Made by a program: the position numbers and the translations under genes
Notes under the pieces: generated by a model
Database searches by the model: none
The model's input: the letters and a program-made list of their open reading frames with translations, nothing else
What the model was told of the DNA's origin: nothing
Shown here: positions 1 through 7,679 of the stretch, one piece after another
Layout: each line of letters opens with the position of its first letter
Position numbering within the stretch: position 1 is the stretch's first letter
NCBI RefSeq assembly: GCF_000702825.1
Contig: NZ_JNKF01000011.1
Coordinates: 434,001-498,000 of the forward strand
Length of the DNA stretch: 64,000 nucleotides
Direction: 5' to 3'
Source of the DNA: Prevotella sp. P6B1
Lineage (GTDB): Bacteria > Bacteroidota > Bacteroidia > Bacteroidales > Bacteroidaceae

Positions 1-236
1 AAATACTCGATACGCCCGAAACCGAAGGGATGTTTACGGTCGGGGGCCCTTTGCGAGAGTTTGGTACCTACGATGGTGATGACACTCGACAGCGCGTCGC
101 TCAGATTGTTGACGGCATCCATCACGATGGCAACACTGCTGGCCAGAATGCCTACTGCGGCCTTGAAGCCTGCCAACAATACATTAGCGGCGATGCCTAT
201 CCAACTGGTTCGGATGATTTCTTGACTGCGATCCAT
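1..236 (-). CDS. Cation diffusion facilitator (CDF) family metal transporter, 3' part outside window
   Basis: Reads leftward and runs off the left edge, so only the first 78 residues are present. CDF proteins export divalent metal ions from the cytoplasm in exchange for protons. Visible are TM1 (about residues 12-31), the start of TM2 carrying DAVNNLSD (40-47), which sits where the family has its first metal site, and the loop motif HPFGFGRIEY that matches the family pattern HPYGxGRxE. The ATG at 234-236 lies just before the conserved start of TM1. A TATATTCG box on the same strand (261-268) could be its promoter. The metal specificity cannot be read from this fragment. Confidence 0.85.
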   Translation of the reverse strand, partial: MDRSQEIIRTSWIGIAANVLLAGFKAAVGILASSVAIVMDAVNNLSDALSSVITIVGTKLSQRAPDRKHPFGFGRIEY

Positions 237-277
237 TTTTCTTCTTCTAAATTCCGACTGCGAATATACGTAAAAAA

Positions 278-306
278 TCCCAAAGCACAATGATTCGGCC
301 TTGGGA
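278..306 (-). terminator. Rho-independent terminator after the M15 peptidase gene
   Basis: On the minus strand TCCCAAGGC pairs with GCTTTGGGA (one G-U pair) and is followed by a run of six T. It closes the leftward transcript of the peptidase module and separates it from the CDF gene. The TCCCAAGGC arm recurs in the terminator at 29336-29370, so this is a common terminator type in this genome. Confidence 0.75.
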
Positions 307-343
307 ATTAGGAAAATTTGGATATTAACTGTTACTTTATAGA

Positions 344-820
344 TTACGTCTGAATCAACCTCACCTTGCGCCTGTTGCCTGATGGGCGGACGGCGAAGTG
401 CAGCCAGATGGCGCCGCTGGCGTTTCGCTCTATCAGCAGCTCGTCGAAGTCCTCCTGGCTCTCGTCTGCAATGTCGAGCAGGATGGTGGCATAGCGGATG
501 AGCTGACAGATATCCTTCACCTTGATATCAGCCGCACACCCTGTGAGGTGATTGCTGGTGGCAACACCACCCACGGCTTTGTTCACCTGGGGCGAGCGAT
601 AGCCGCTGTTGATGATAATCGGGTCGTTACCCCCACCATAGCGGCTGTTCCACTCACTGCGCAGCATCTCCAACCAGCTGCAGAGGCGCTTCAGGTTCTC
701 AATATGTACGTGCGAAGGGATGTTTCCATCTGCGGTCTTCACACTGGTCTTACACATCTCTCCCAACACGAAATGTTGGGAGAGTTTTGCTTTACTATTC
801 AATTGTACTTTCTGTTCCAT
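344..820 (-). CDS. Peptidase M15 family protein (D-Ala-D-Ala carboxypeptidase-like)
   Basis: A 158-residue protein with the zinc-site pattern of M15A peptidases: NSGYRSP (71-77), SNHLTGCAAD with H91 and D98, and WLHFAV with H141. Such enzymes cleave peptidoglycan cross-bridges or act as phage endolysin-like proteins. No signal peptide is visible, so release would need lysis or another exporter. In Bacteroidales this family commonly accompanies BT4734/DUF3987 and HU-HIG genes; here the DUF3987 gene lies directly upstream on the same strand. The region before the ATG is a purine-rich tandem repeat (821-895) that supplies AAGG-type ribosome binding sequence. Family assignment is firm; the biological role is inferred. 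Confidence 0.85.
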   Translation of the reverse strand: MEQKVQLNSKAKLSQHFVLGEMCKTSVKTADGNIPSHVHIENLKRLCSWLEMLRSEWNSRYGGGNDPIIINSGYRSPQVNKAVGGVATSNHLTGCAADIKVKDICQLIRYATILLDIADESQEDFDELLIERNASGAIWLHFAVRPSGNRRKVRLIQT

Positions 821-895
821 TTTTACTTTTTTACCTTTTTACTTTTTTACCTTTTTACTTTTTTACCTTTTTACTTTTTTACCTTTTTACTTTTC
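821..895. repeat. Tandem repeat of about 15-16 bp (TTTTTACTTTTTTACC unit)
   Basis: About four and a half copies of an alternating TTTTTAC / CTTTTTTAC unit fill the gap between the peptidase gene and the DUF3987 gene and run over the last codons of the latter. Read on the minus strand it is GTAAAAAGGTAAAAAAG, an AAGG-rich sequence just upstream of the peptidase ATG. Related spacers occur at 3840-3881, 17626-17655 and 39460-39492. Confidence 0.9.
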
Positions 896-3191
896 CCTTG
901 TATTTTTCGCTCTTTACAAAACTGTGCTCTGTGCTCTGTGCGCAGTATCCACGCATACGCCAGGTCCTAACCATGTGCGAAGTTTCTTTATGACCTGCAG
1001 TCAGCCCCTGTTGCAATCGTACGCGCTTAGCATCTTCTAATGTAAACTCATCGGGCAACAGCTCCAGCAGATTTCGAGGCCCACGGGTGCCAGTGCGCTC
1101 GCCTTCTCGGGCAGCCTTCTCAATGTCGTCGCCAAAGAACTGCATCTTACACCACAGATCGTACTGCAGACTCCATCGGATAAACGCCTCCATCGTCTTC
1201 TCCCACTGGCAGCCATTAGCCACGTACAGCACGCAAGCCTTTAACCAGGCTATCACAATGGCGCGATGCGACAGATTCCAGTAGGTTTCATCCTGCGACA
1301 ACCGGGCAACTTCAGCGCACTCCTCCTGCAACTTTTTGGCCAGCCTGAATGCCTGCGGACAATCCACTACGCCATGGGCCGATGTCAGGTTGTTGATATA
1401 CATCTTCAACTCTTCGTCAAACGCCTCGTCGTATTTGCCGTAGATGGGCTGCTCGGCACCGATCTCCATCTCGGGGATGGTACAGAAGTTGATACGACTG
1501 ATAGGCCCATCGGTAAGCACCCTGCTAAAGAACCGCCTACCCTTCTGCACGGTGGTACAGGCGTTCCAGTTAAACCTGCACTTAGGTCGGGCGGTTACGC
1601 TCTGCGTGCCGATACGCGTTTGTCCGAACTCGGCACCAGGGTCGAAAGCCAAGCACATCAGCTGGAAATGCTGCTTGCCCGTCTGACCTTTCAACTGCTC
1701 AAACAGATCAATCTCGTTCAGCTTCACGTACACAAAGTGCCCCTCGGCTTCGTCCATACGGGTAACGAGTGCAGGCTTGGTCATATCGGGATCAATCTCT
1801 TGTATCACCAGTCCTTCGGGGCGCACCTGCTTGTCTTTGTTGGCACCTTTCTTTTGGCAATCCTTTTTCCACTCAGCCTCACGGCGGGTGTTCTCGACAT
1901 CACGCGCTTTGATATCGGCCATAATATGGCGGATGGGTTCATCAATACAACCCTTTCCTGCGCCCGTATGTGCCATCAAGCAGTTCATCAGCGTGGCCTC
2001 ATGCTTCACGTAATCGGTGTACTCGAATTCCACCTCTTTCAAGTGTGTACCCAGCGAGGGGAACACCGCATGCGCCACAGCAGCCTTGTATTGGTTGGGG
2101 GTGTTCTTGGTCAGGAGTTTAATCAGTTTAGGCAACTTCGCCGGCATCTCCGGTGGAATCGAAGCAGCACGATCCATCACATCCGCTTCCTTATCATTTG
2201 CTATTCTCCTGCTCTTCGTAAAAATGGTCTCTTCGTCCTTGTTCAGTTTGCGCTCCGGGTCGTAATACCTGTCGTAGAAATCGTTCAGGCATTTCTGGAT
2301 GTTATCGTCAGCCCAGTGTTCAGGCATCAGCTCGGCCAGCGCCCCGTTGGCCTCCTCCTTGCTCAACAACTGGTTGGTGCCGCTCAGGAAAATCTTTACT
2401 GCATTATGACGGCCACCGATATCCGTAAAGTCCGATTTATCCAGATTCTTAGCTTTCAGCACAGCCTCCATCACGAATCTCGCCCGCTCATCGATTGCCG
2501 TGACACAACCAACAGCAGAATCAGTCCTGTTAGTCCTGTAGTCCGTTGCTAAAACTTCCAACCACGGCTTATAGTGCTTCCGCGCTTTCTTGGCACTGGG
2601 CGGCACCTGTTCCAAGCCCTTGCGCTCACGCTCTTTTAACCGGGCATATTCCGCCTCGCACTCCTCAGCCGTCATGGGCTCTCCAAACAGCTCGTTGTCA
2701 AGATAAAGTAAATCTTTTTCATCGCCACTTGTCGAGAATACCACCCTTTGCAGATCCTTCACATTGGTATCCATCTCAATCTGCAGAATGGTAGCAATGC
2801 GCACCTGATTCTCTAAGATGGTGGTGCCCGGCTGGCGCTTACAAACCAGATGGTAGCCCCCACTCGCGCTCTTCTCCAGCATCATTAGGCCTATCTCATC
2901 TTTCTTGGCCAGTATCTGCTGCGCCATTACCGCACTCTGGGCAGCATCGTAGCAATCCACATCGTGGAAAAAGTAGCTGCCGATGCTCTTGCAACCAGCC
3001 AGAGCCGAACGCTGCAGCACACCAATGTTGTACGCAAACTGCACCAACTGGGCCTTGGCCTTCTCGTCGCCTTGGCGGGCTTTAGCCAGATTATCCAGAT
3101 TCTCCTTGGCGTTTCTCAGCGCCAGGAACTCTTCGCGATTCTTTACCAGATAGGCAAACTTCTTACCCTTGTTTTCTATGCGGTAAATCAT
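879..3191 (-). CDS. BT4734/VirE N-terminal plus DUF3987 domain protein (mobile-element replication type)
   Basis: A 770-residue protein of the two-part family common on Bacteroidales phages and islands. The N-terminal part (about 50-190) looks like the BT4734/BF3469 domain, with DVD at 78-80 and a conserved FSTSGDEKDLLYLDNE stretch (152-167). The larger C-terminal part resembles DUF3987 and contains a Walker A-like AHTGAGKGC (407-415). Primase or helicase-like work in element replication is usually suspected, but no biochemistry is visible here. The final residues (after about 735) are encoded by a dispersed repeat (919-941) and the tandem repeat, so the C-terminal tail seems to have been replaced or extended by repeat DNA. 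Its start overlaps the stop of the upstream gene by 4 bases (ATGA). Confidence 0.8.
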   Translation of the reverse strand: MIYRIENKGKKFAYLVKNREEFLALRNAKENLDNLAKARQGDEKAKAQLVQFAYNIGVLQRSALAGCKSIGSYFFHDVDCYDAAQSAVMAQQILAKKDEIGLMMLEKSASGGYHLVCKRQPGTTILENQVRIATILQIEMDTNVKDLQRVVFSTSGDEKDLLYLDNELFGEPMTAEECEAEYARLKERERKGLEQVPPSAKKARKHYKPWLEVLATDYRTNRTDSAVGCVTAIDERARFVMEAVLKAKNLDKSDFTDIGGRHNAVKIFLSGTNQLLSKEEANGALAELMPEHWADDNIQKCLNDFYDRYYDPERKLNKDEETIFTKSRRIANDKEADVMDRAASIPPEMPAKLPKLIKLLTKNTPNQYKAAVAHAVFPSLGTHLKEVEFEYTDYVKHEATLMNCLMAHTGAGKGCIDEPIRHIMADIKARDVENTRREAEWKKDCQKKGANKDKQVRPEGLVIQEIDPDMTKPALVTRMDEAEGHFVYVKLNEIDLFEQLKGQTGKQHFQLMCLAFDPGAEFGQTRIGTQSVTARPKCRFNWNACTTVQKGRRFFSRVLTDGPISRINFCTIPEMEIGAEQPIYGKYDEAFDEELKMYINNLTSAHGVVDCPQAFRLAKKLQEECAEVARLSQDETYWNLSHRAIVIAWLKACVLYVANGCQWEKTMEAFIRWSLQYDLWCKMQFFGDDIEKAAREGERTGTRGPRNLLELLPDEFTLEDAKRVRLQQGLTAGHKETSHMVRTWRMRGYCAQSTEHSFVKSEKYKGKVKR
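919..941 (+). repeat. Dispersed 23-bp GTGCTCT repeat, copy 1
   Basis: A run built from CTGTGCTCTGTGCTCTGTGC that is identical over 23 bases to 17408-17430 and to the reverse complement of 17265-17287. It lies inside the 3' end of the DUF3987 gene. Confidence 0.85.
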
Positions 3192-3559
3192 TTACTCCAT
3201 CCCTTCTTTACAAGGTGGCTGATAATCTGACAAATACCTTTTCGCAGGATGGTGGGCAGCTGGGTGCGCAGCGCATTAGGCACCACAAAAGTTACACGGT
3301 CGAAGCCGTCACCGCCAAACGACAGACTGGCATAACACCCTCGGAATTCAGGCTTGCGGCGCAGCCGTTTGGTCCGTATAAACTCAAACGACCCGTTGCT
3401 CAACAGCTGTCCTAAGCCACGACCACGGAATGCATCCATTTGTCCTACACTCGGATTATCGGGCAGAAACTGCACATAATCCATTTCTAACTCACTCTTT
3501 GTTACGGCCATCATGCCGTTAACAGTCACTGTCTTGTTTAGTTTGTTGATTCTTTTCAT
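3188..3559 (-). CDS. Hypothetical protein of phage-like module
   Basis: A 123-residue basic protein that I do not recognise. It has no signal peptide or membrane segment. The middle part (GCYASLSFGGDGFDRVTFVVPNA, about 74-96) is beta-rich, and the C-terminus ends in basic residues (KKGWSK). Its stop overlaps the start of the DUF3987 gene in an ATGA junction, and its ATG lies 4 bases after the stop of the OB-fold-like gene, so it is an integral member of the same operon. A role in the element's DNA replication is only an inference from position. Confidence 0.7.
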   Translation of the reverse strand: MKRINKLNKTVTVNGMMAVTKSELEMDYVQFLPDNPSVGQMDAFRGRGLGQLLSNGSFEFIRTKRLRRKPEFRGCYASLSFGGDGFDRVTFVVPNALRTQLPTILRKGICQIISHLVKKGWSK

Positions 3560-3563
3560 CTTT

Positions 3564-3839
3564 CTACATTTTTACGATTTCGTTTGCAACTATGTCCATA
3601 AACACCTGCCCGTTGTACTCGCGGGTCTGGAATCGCAGATCGGCAACAACCAGTTCGTTCTCAGCAAACTCGATGGTAGCCAGGTTGCCCAGTGCCGTCA
3701 CCACATAACTGTTAGCATACTTACCGCCAAGTTCCTGCAGCACCAAGGTTCGCTTGTTCAGCACGCCGTTCTCACTTTTCTCACTCTGCACGGTAGTCAT
3801 TGCTCCGCACTTCTTTACTCTTAAAATCATTGTGTTCAT
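3564..3839 (-). CDS. Small OB-fold/DUF3127-like protein
   Basis: A 91-residue protein. The C-terminal half (ADLRFQTREYNGQVFMDIVANEI, about 65-87) resembles the end of DUF3127 and single-strand-binding OB folds, in which a Reyng-x-x-y-x-d-i pattern is typical; the middle KRTLVLQELGGKYAN would be the first strands. A single-stranded-DNA-binding role in element replication is plausible but inferred from this faint pattern and from the neighbouring DUF3987 gene. The upstream spacer is the GTAAAAAGG repeat, which provides its ribosome binding site. Confidence 0.65.
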   Translation of the reverse strand: MNTMILRVKKCGAMTTVQSEKSENGVLNKRTLVLQELGGKYANSYVVTALGNLATIEFAENELVVADLRFQTREYNGQVFMDIVANEIVKM

Positions 3840-3881
3840 AATTACTTTTTTACTTTTTTACCTTTTTACATTTTTACCTTT
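3840..3881. repeat. GTAAAAAGG-type spacer repeat
   Basis: On the minus strand it reads as repeated GTAAAAATGTAAAAAGGTAAAAAAG units immediately before the ATG of the OB-fold-like gene. Same unit as at 821-895. Confidence 0.8.
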
Positions 3882-4043
3882 TTACATTTCCCAATAAATG
3901 CTTCCGAATTTGGATTGGAATTCCTTCCTTACCTCTTCGATGCTTTTTCGTGTAATCCGATAGCCTCGATCATACGCTCGCTGCTCTTCGGCCCTCACAT
4001 CCGCAAGATACAGCAGATATTCTTTTCGTTTAATCCCAGCCAT
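3882..4043 (-). CDS. Small basic hypothetical protein (53 aa)
   Basis: An ORF starting MAGIKRKEYLLYLADVRAEE and ending GSIYWEM. Its ATG overlaps the last codons of the Rha gene (start at 4043, Rha stop at 4030), so translation is probably coupled. The composition is charged and amphipathic, consistent with a short alpha-helical DNA- or protein-binding peptide. No family is recognised. Confidence rests on its exact fit between two genes of the same operon and on coding-like composition. Confidence 0.55.
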   Translation of the reverse strand: MAGIKRKEYLLYLADVRAEEQRAYDRGYRITRKSIEEVRKEFQSKFGSIYWEM

Positions 4044-4749
4044 GACCGTTTTCTATCAGGTTTACAATAAAGTCACGTCCTTTCTCCGTCCAAACCAGAT
4101 AGGTTTCGTATTTCAGCTTGCCTTTCAGCGAGTAACTCACGTTCAGGCGGTCGGCCGTAAGTCCTAAACCTTCGTATTTGGGTAGCAGTCGGTACTGTCC
4201 GCATCGCCACCGTTGAATCTTCATGTCAACCAGGAACGAGTTCAGGTCGTGCGCTGTCATGTTGTAGATGGCTGCAATCTCTGTCACGGTCAGGCAGCCG
4301 TCACTCTCTTCGTTCGCCGCATCCAGCTGCTCGCCAACTATCTCTTCCGACTCGTGCAGCACCTCCTGCTTCGTTGTCAGCAATCGCATTGGCGGGTGTA
4401 GTGCCAAGCGTTCCGTTTCTAACTGTTCCCATCGTAACACCAGCTTAGCACGATCTTCGTCGCGAAACTTGGTTGCAATGTACAGCGTTTCGGTTTTGGT
4501 GAGTTCATAACAGGGGAATTCACGAACGCCACCGTTAGGTTGTATCACTTTTCGGGATGACTGGGAAAATTTTCCCAATGATACCCTTTCCCACGCAGGC
4601 TCCATCTTTCTGATGGCTTTCAGTATGTCGTTGTGGGGTTTTCCGCAAATCTCAGCAATCTCGAGCGACGTCATATGCGCCGGTTGTTGGTTATACTGAG
4701 CATGCATGCGGGTTGATAAACTTGAAGTTGAAATTGTTATTGTATTCAT
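4030..4749 (-). CDS. Rha family phage regulatory protein with KilAC-like C-terminus
   Basis: A 239-residue protein. Residues about 25-112 match the Rha family: MTSLEIAEICGKPHNDILKAI and a KTETLYIATKF...LRWEQLE block that in phages antagonises repression or host integration factors. Residues about 150-235 resemble the KilAC antirepressor C-terminus (LTVTEIAAIYNMTAHDLNSF, then LVWTEKGRDFI). Such proteins are phage antirepressors or regulators. It lies downstream of the S24-like gene on the same strand, as in lysogeny-control modules, but a terminator (4926-4955) separates them. A 12-bp palindrome (4803-4814) upstream may be its operator. Confidence 0.85.
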   Translation of the reverse strand: MNTITISTSSLSTRMHAQYNQQPAHMTSLEIAEICGKPHNDILKAIRKMEPAWERVSLGKFSQSSRKVIQPNGGVREFPCYELTKTETLYIATKFRDEDRAKLVLRWEQLETERLALHPPMRLLTTKQEVLHESEEIVGEQLDAANEESDGCLTVTEIAAIYNMTAHDLNSFLVDMKIQRWRCGQYRLLPKYEGLGLTADRLNVSYSLKGKLKYETYLVWTEKGRDFIVNLIENGHGWD

Positions 4750-4802
4750 AATTTTTAAAAATTTAAATTGTTATTGATTGAATATGTACGTGCGCCTCTG
4801 TG

Positions 4803-4814
4803 CGCACATGTGCG
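4803..4814. promoter_or_regulatory. Palindrome CGCACATGTGCG upstream of the Rha gene
   Basis: A perfect 12-bp palindrome 54 bases upstream of the Rha start, embedded in ACGTGCGC/GTGCGCAC near-repeats and followed by TATATATA. It could be an operator. The rest of 4750-4925 has no convincing gene. Confidence 0.4.
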
Positions 4815-4925
4815 TATATATACGCCATTAAATCGCCCTCCGCCGTTCGGAAGGTGAATGTTTGTACCAGCATGTTGGAGATCGCTTGTGAACTGAATCA
4901 CGCTGGCAAAATTAGGCATAAAAAA

Positions 4926-4955
4926 ACAGCGACGGAAGTAAAATTCCATCGCTGT
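4926..4955 (-). terminator. Rho-independent terminator after the S24-like gene
   Basis: On the minus strand ACAGCGATGGAA pairs with TTCCGTCGCTGT (one mismatch) around a short A/T loop and is followed by seven T. It ends the transcript of 5013-5942. Confidence 0.85.
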
Positions 4956-4962
4956 AAAGCTT

Positions 4963-5053
4963 TCGTGAGAACCGCGTAAAGGTTTGATGATTCTCGTGAG
5001 ATTTAGCCCGGATTAAGCCGTTTTTCCGTGAGGTCTCGTGAGGTCTTCGTGAG
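4963..5053. repeat. Five degenerate CGTGAG repeats across the 3' end of the S24-like gene
   Basis: YCGTGAG occurs at 4963-4969, 4994-5000, 5026-5032, 5036-5042 and 5047-5053. Three copies are inside the coding end of the S24-like gene and two lie beyond its stop, so codon use alone does not explain them. Confidence 0.6.
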
Positions 5054-5942
5054 ATTCTCCAAGTTCCAGAAAAGTGATCACTTGCAATGCCTTGGTCCTA
5101 TAGGCACGAAAACGGTTAAAGCTCTTTAAGGGCGAACTTACAGGCGTCCATTCTTCCACAGGCTTTCTGAAACAGCCATCGTCCAAACGCTGCATCTCGT
5201 CGTATTTGGGTTGTGGCTGATGATCGGGCAAGACGTCTTTTATCAGCTTGCAAAAGCCATGATAATCCTTATCGTCTATCACATGATACTGTACAAGCGG
5301 GCGGTAGAACGAGAACCAGTCGCGCATCACTTCCACATCAGGACCGAGCTGTCTGATCACCCACTGGGCATGTTCGAGCGAAGCCACCTTAGGTTTCTTC
5401 ACTGCGTTCTTCGCTTCGCGCGTAAGCTGTTTAGCTTCGTGATACTTCATCGTTGGAGCATTGCAGATATAGCGCATAATCCTGGCTAATATGGCGTTAC
5501 TCTTATCGTTTATACAGATGGGCTCTACATCTTCGTTCTTCGACAGCAGCCATTTGTTGCCTTCATCATCCTCGAAATAAAATCTCACCAGATACTTACC
5601 ATCAATATAAGCCAATACCATTTTGCCGTCATCCGGTTGGTTGTCACACAGCATAATAAGTATGTCGCCCTTATGAATACCTGCGGCGGTCATCGAGTCA
5701 TCATTCATCGATATACCCGTCATCGGGAATAATGGCAACACCTCAGAAGGCAGCATCAGCCGCTCCTCGAAAGTTTCGCGCGCCACATAGCCGCTCGCAT
5801 CTTCGTCATCCTGCGGCATATAGCTATATTCCGCATCACACACTTGGGGGTTCCACCCATCTTCCTTCAACTTCTCAAACATTTCTTCGCCACTCCGATT
5901 TTTCGGGTGGCGATTCGGTTGACCTTTAATTTCTTCAGTCAT
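5013..5942 (-). CDS. S24/LexA-like peptidase-domain protein without DNA-binding domain
   Basis: A 309-residue protein. Residues about 65-150 look like the S24 peptidase fold: PMTGISMNDDSMTAAGIHKGD with candidate nucleophile Ser83, then KMVLAYIDGKYLVRFYF. The catalytic Lys expected after TV in LexA/UmuD (TVKR) is an Arg here (LVR, R120), so self-cleavage may be lost. The N-terminus has no helix-turn-helix, unlike phage repressors. The C-terminal half (160-309) is a basic alpha-helical region I do not recognise. A strong Bacteroidetes-type promoter (5985-6017) precedes the gene. It may be a sensor or decoy-type repressor derivative; that is inference. Confidence 0.7.
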   Translation of the reverse strand: MTEEIKGQPNRHPKNRSGEEMFEKLKEDGWNPQVCDAEYSYMPQDDEDASGYVARETFEERLMLPSEVLPLFPMTGISMNDDSMTAAGIHKGDILIMLCDNQPDDGKMVLAYIDGKYLVRFYFEDDEGNKWLLSKNEDVEPICINDKSNAILARIMRYICNAPTMKYHEAKQLTREAKNAVKKPKVASLEHAQWVIRQLGPDVEVMRDWFSFYRPLVQYHVIDDKDYHGFCKLIKDVLPDHQPQPKYDEMQRLDDGCFRKPVEEWTPVSSPLKSFNRFRAYRTKALQVITFLELGESHEDLTRPHGKTA

Positions 5943-5984
5943 TTCAATTTCATTTTTTAGTTATTATATCCTGATTGTCAGCCG

Positions 5985-6017
5985 CAAAAATAAACATTTT
6001 GATAGAAAAAACAAAAC
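5985..6017 (-). promoter_or_regulatory. Bacteroidetes-type promoter of the S24-like gene
   Basis: On the minus strand TATTTTTG (5985-5992) matches the -7 box TAnnTTTG, with TTTG 19 bases upstream as -33 element. It is about 45 bases before the S24-like start and divergent from the promoter at 6056. Confidence 0.7.
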
Positions 6018-6055
6018 TTTTTTCCTATTTATTACCAACAGTTCAAAAAAAGTAT

Positions 6056-6063
6056 TATATTTG
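6056..6063 (+). promoter_or_regulatory. TATATTTG -7 promoter box of a candidate small RNA
   Basis: Perfect TAnnTTTG match on the plus strand in a very AT-rich spacer; the -33 region is weak. Transcription would begin near 6070 and meet a terminator after about 90 bases, with no gene in between. Confidence 0.6.
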
Positions 6064-6069
6064 CACCGA

Positions 6070-6162
6070 AAAATGATTTTCAATGATTAAAAGGATAAGG
6101 TAAATTTATTTTTAAGTAATTTATACGAGGAGCCAACAGTGATGTTCGCTCCTCGTTTTTAT
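6070..6162 (+). ncRNA. Candidate small RNA ending in a strong terminator
   Basis: Between the TATATTTG box (6056-6063) and a terminator lies a stretch of about 90 bases with no ORF longer than 6 codons. The 3' end is a 9-bp perfect stem, ACGAGGAGC (6125-6133) with GCTCCTCGT (6148-6156), extended inside by AACA/TGTT around GTGA, and followed by TTTTTATTT. The neighbouring genes on both sides read leftward, so this terminator serves no annotated gene. It lies at the border between the phage-like module and the RM locus. Function unknown; it may be a regulatory RNA of the island. Confidence 0.5.
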
Positions 6163-6240
6163 TTATACCTTACCAAAAAGCTTGATGAAGTCATCGACCG
6201 CATCAACCGTATAAATGGTAGTCTGTTCATAATCTACATG
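6163..6240 (-). pseudogene. Possible 5' remnant of an FRG-domain-like gene
   Basis: Downstream of the hsdR 3' end, one minus-strand frame reads VDYEQTTIYTVDAVDDFIKL followed by FGKV and a stop. The pattern (x-T-V-x-x-F-I-K-L) resembles the start of FRG-domain proteins, which often sit next to restriction loci. No proper start codon is in frame (ATG is followed by TAG) and the rest of the domain is absent, so it would be a truncated relic. The assignment is weak. Confidence 0.25.
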
Positions 6241-6244
6241 TCTA

Positions 6245-7675
6245 TTACTCCTCAGCTGCCATGGGGAGAGAGGTTTCTTCGTCGAGTTTGGGGTATGGTA
6301 TCACGCCCTCTATCAGATGGTGCATAAAATCTACGTAGTTGGCCACTTTGGCGCGATTATCGCCAAAAGCCAGTTGCCAGTTAAACTCACGATACGGATC
6401 CTGGCCCAGTGTGCGACGCTCCATATCACCATTGGCACATACATAGTTCAGTATACTATCCAGATATTCCTCTTGTATGGCTGTTAGCTGCTCAGAACGG
6501 ATAAACTCATAGAACTTCTGATGAGCCTTTGCCCTGTCGATACCGCACAGCGAACGGATCAATGCAGCTACATTGCCACCATATATCTTGCGCTCTCGTT
6601 TGCAGTATTCTTCATACTGTTCCTTGCTACCTAACTCTTCCCACATGATACGCTCCAGCTCGTGTACATCAGCAATAGTCAACTGCTCCATATTATATAT
6701 CTTCTGGAACACCTCGTCATTGCGATGCTCAGCCAGATAGACGAACACTTTCTGACTATAAGTTACATTCTGTGGTTTTGGCGTATCTACGCGTGGTGCA
6801 TCTATGATATCCTTGATGTCAACATCAAACGTTTTGTTATCGTTTTTATCGATGGCAAAGCGCATCAGTTCCCTCAGCACCTTGCGCACACGTTCCATAT
6901 CCTCAAGCGTAGCCTTCTGCCAGAACTCGTCGGTCATCACCTCATCTAAGGTTGCCATTTGCTCTCTTACTTGTGGGATGTTACTCTTCTTAGCTTTCAA
7001 GAAGTAACACAGTTGCTTAAGTTTCTCGACAACAGCCGATGGCATAGCTGCCTTTCTGAGATATGCCAGTTCGCAGGCATACATCATCACATCCAGCATC
7101 ATAGCCATTTCGTCACCCGAAGCTACCAGCAATGGGCCGATGGTATGCTTTAGTACAGCGATATCGGCTTCCTTCAGGTCATCCCAATATTTTTCGGCTC
7201 GGAACGGGTCGATCTCTGCCCCATTCTTACGCACCAGGATTCGCTCAAATCCAAGCCCATCTACCTGCTGCCATAACTCGTGTTTCATCTCACTATGCAG
7301 CTGGCGCTCAAAGTCTTTATTACCCTCGCGCTGCAACAGCAAAGTCATATCTGACTTCATTCCGAAAATACGCTCTGTAAGCGATACTGGCCTTGAAGTT
7401 GTGGCACCATTCGGATTCTCGTCGAAGTAATCAAAGTTGTTACAGAAGTCGAAAATCAGGAATTTCTCCTTATGCTTACCTGGTCCTAACAGGTTCTCAC
7501 ACAGTCGGGTTCCACGTCCCTTCATCTGCTCAAACTTTATCTTTGAATGTACTGGTTTAAAGAATACCAGATTCAGTATCTCGGGCACATCGATACCCGT
7601 ATCCATCATATCCACGCTTACAGCTATGCGCGGCTCGTGGTCAACCTTTTTTATGACAAGTTTATCGTTATGCAA
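6245..7675 (-). pseudogene. hsdR: Type I restriction subunit HsdR, 3' half, severed by RIT element
   Basis: The 476-codon open frame begins inside the inserted element's inverted repeat (MHNDKLV is repeat-encoded), and host sequence resumes at KKVDHEPRIAV. It carries helicase motif V (DTGIDVPE, 26-33) and motif VI (MKGRGTRL) plus the C-terminal HsdR region that contacts the methylase. The matching N-terminal half is at 11161-13140. Together they would give an HsdR of about 1,130 residues. The cut lies inside the second RecA-like domain, so neither part should be an active motor alone. Without its own promoter and start this half is probably not expressed. Confidence 0.85.
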
Positions 7676-7678
7676 AGT
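7650..7678 (+). repeat. Left terminal inverted repeat of the RIT-like element
   Basis: Begins TTTATGACAAGTTTATCG on the plus strand and is the exact reverse complement of 11127-11155. Confidence 0.95.
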
Positions 7679-7679
7679 A

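Noticed and set aside
821..895. Tandem repeat considered as a CRISPR array
   Set aside because: Units are about 15 bp, without unique spacers or cas genes; it is a simple repeat.
720..1040. Phe/Leu-rich plus-strand frames over the repeat
   Set aside because: Products are translations of TTTTTACCTTTTTAC repeats only.
1266..2552. 428-codon plus-strand frame
   Set aside because: It lies wholly antisense to the DUF3987 gene, which has recognisable motifs; it reflects GC-skewed codon use.
4755..4949. 64-codon minus-strand frame between the Rha and S24-like genes
   Set aside because: It starts inside a terminator hairpin, crosses an operator-like palindrome, and its sequence shows no protein-like pattern.
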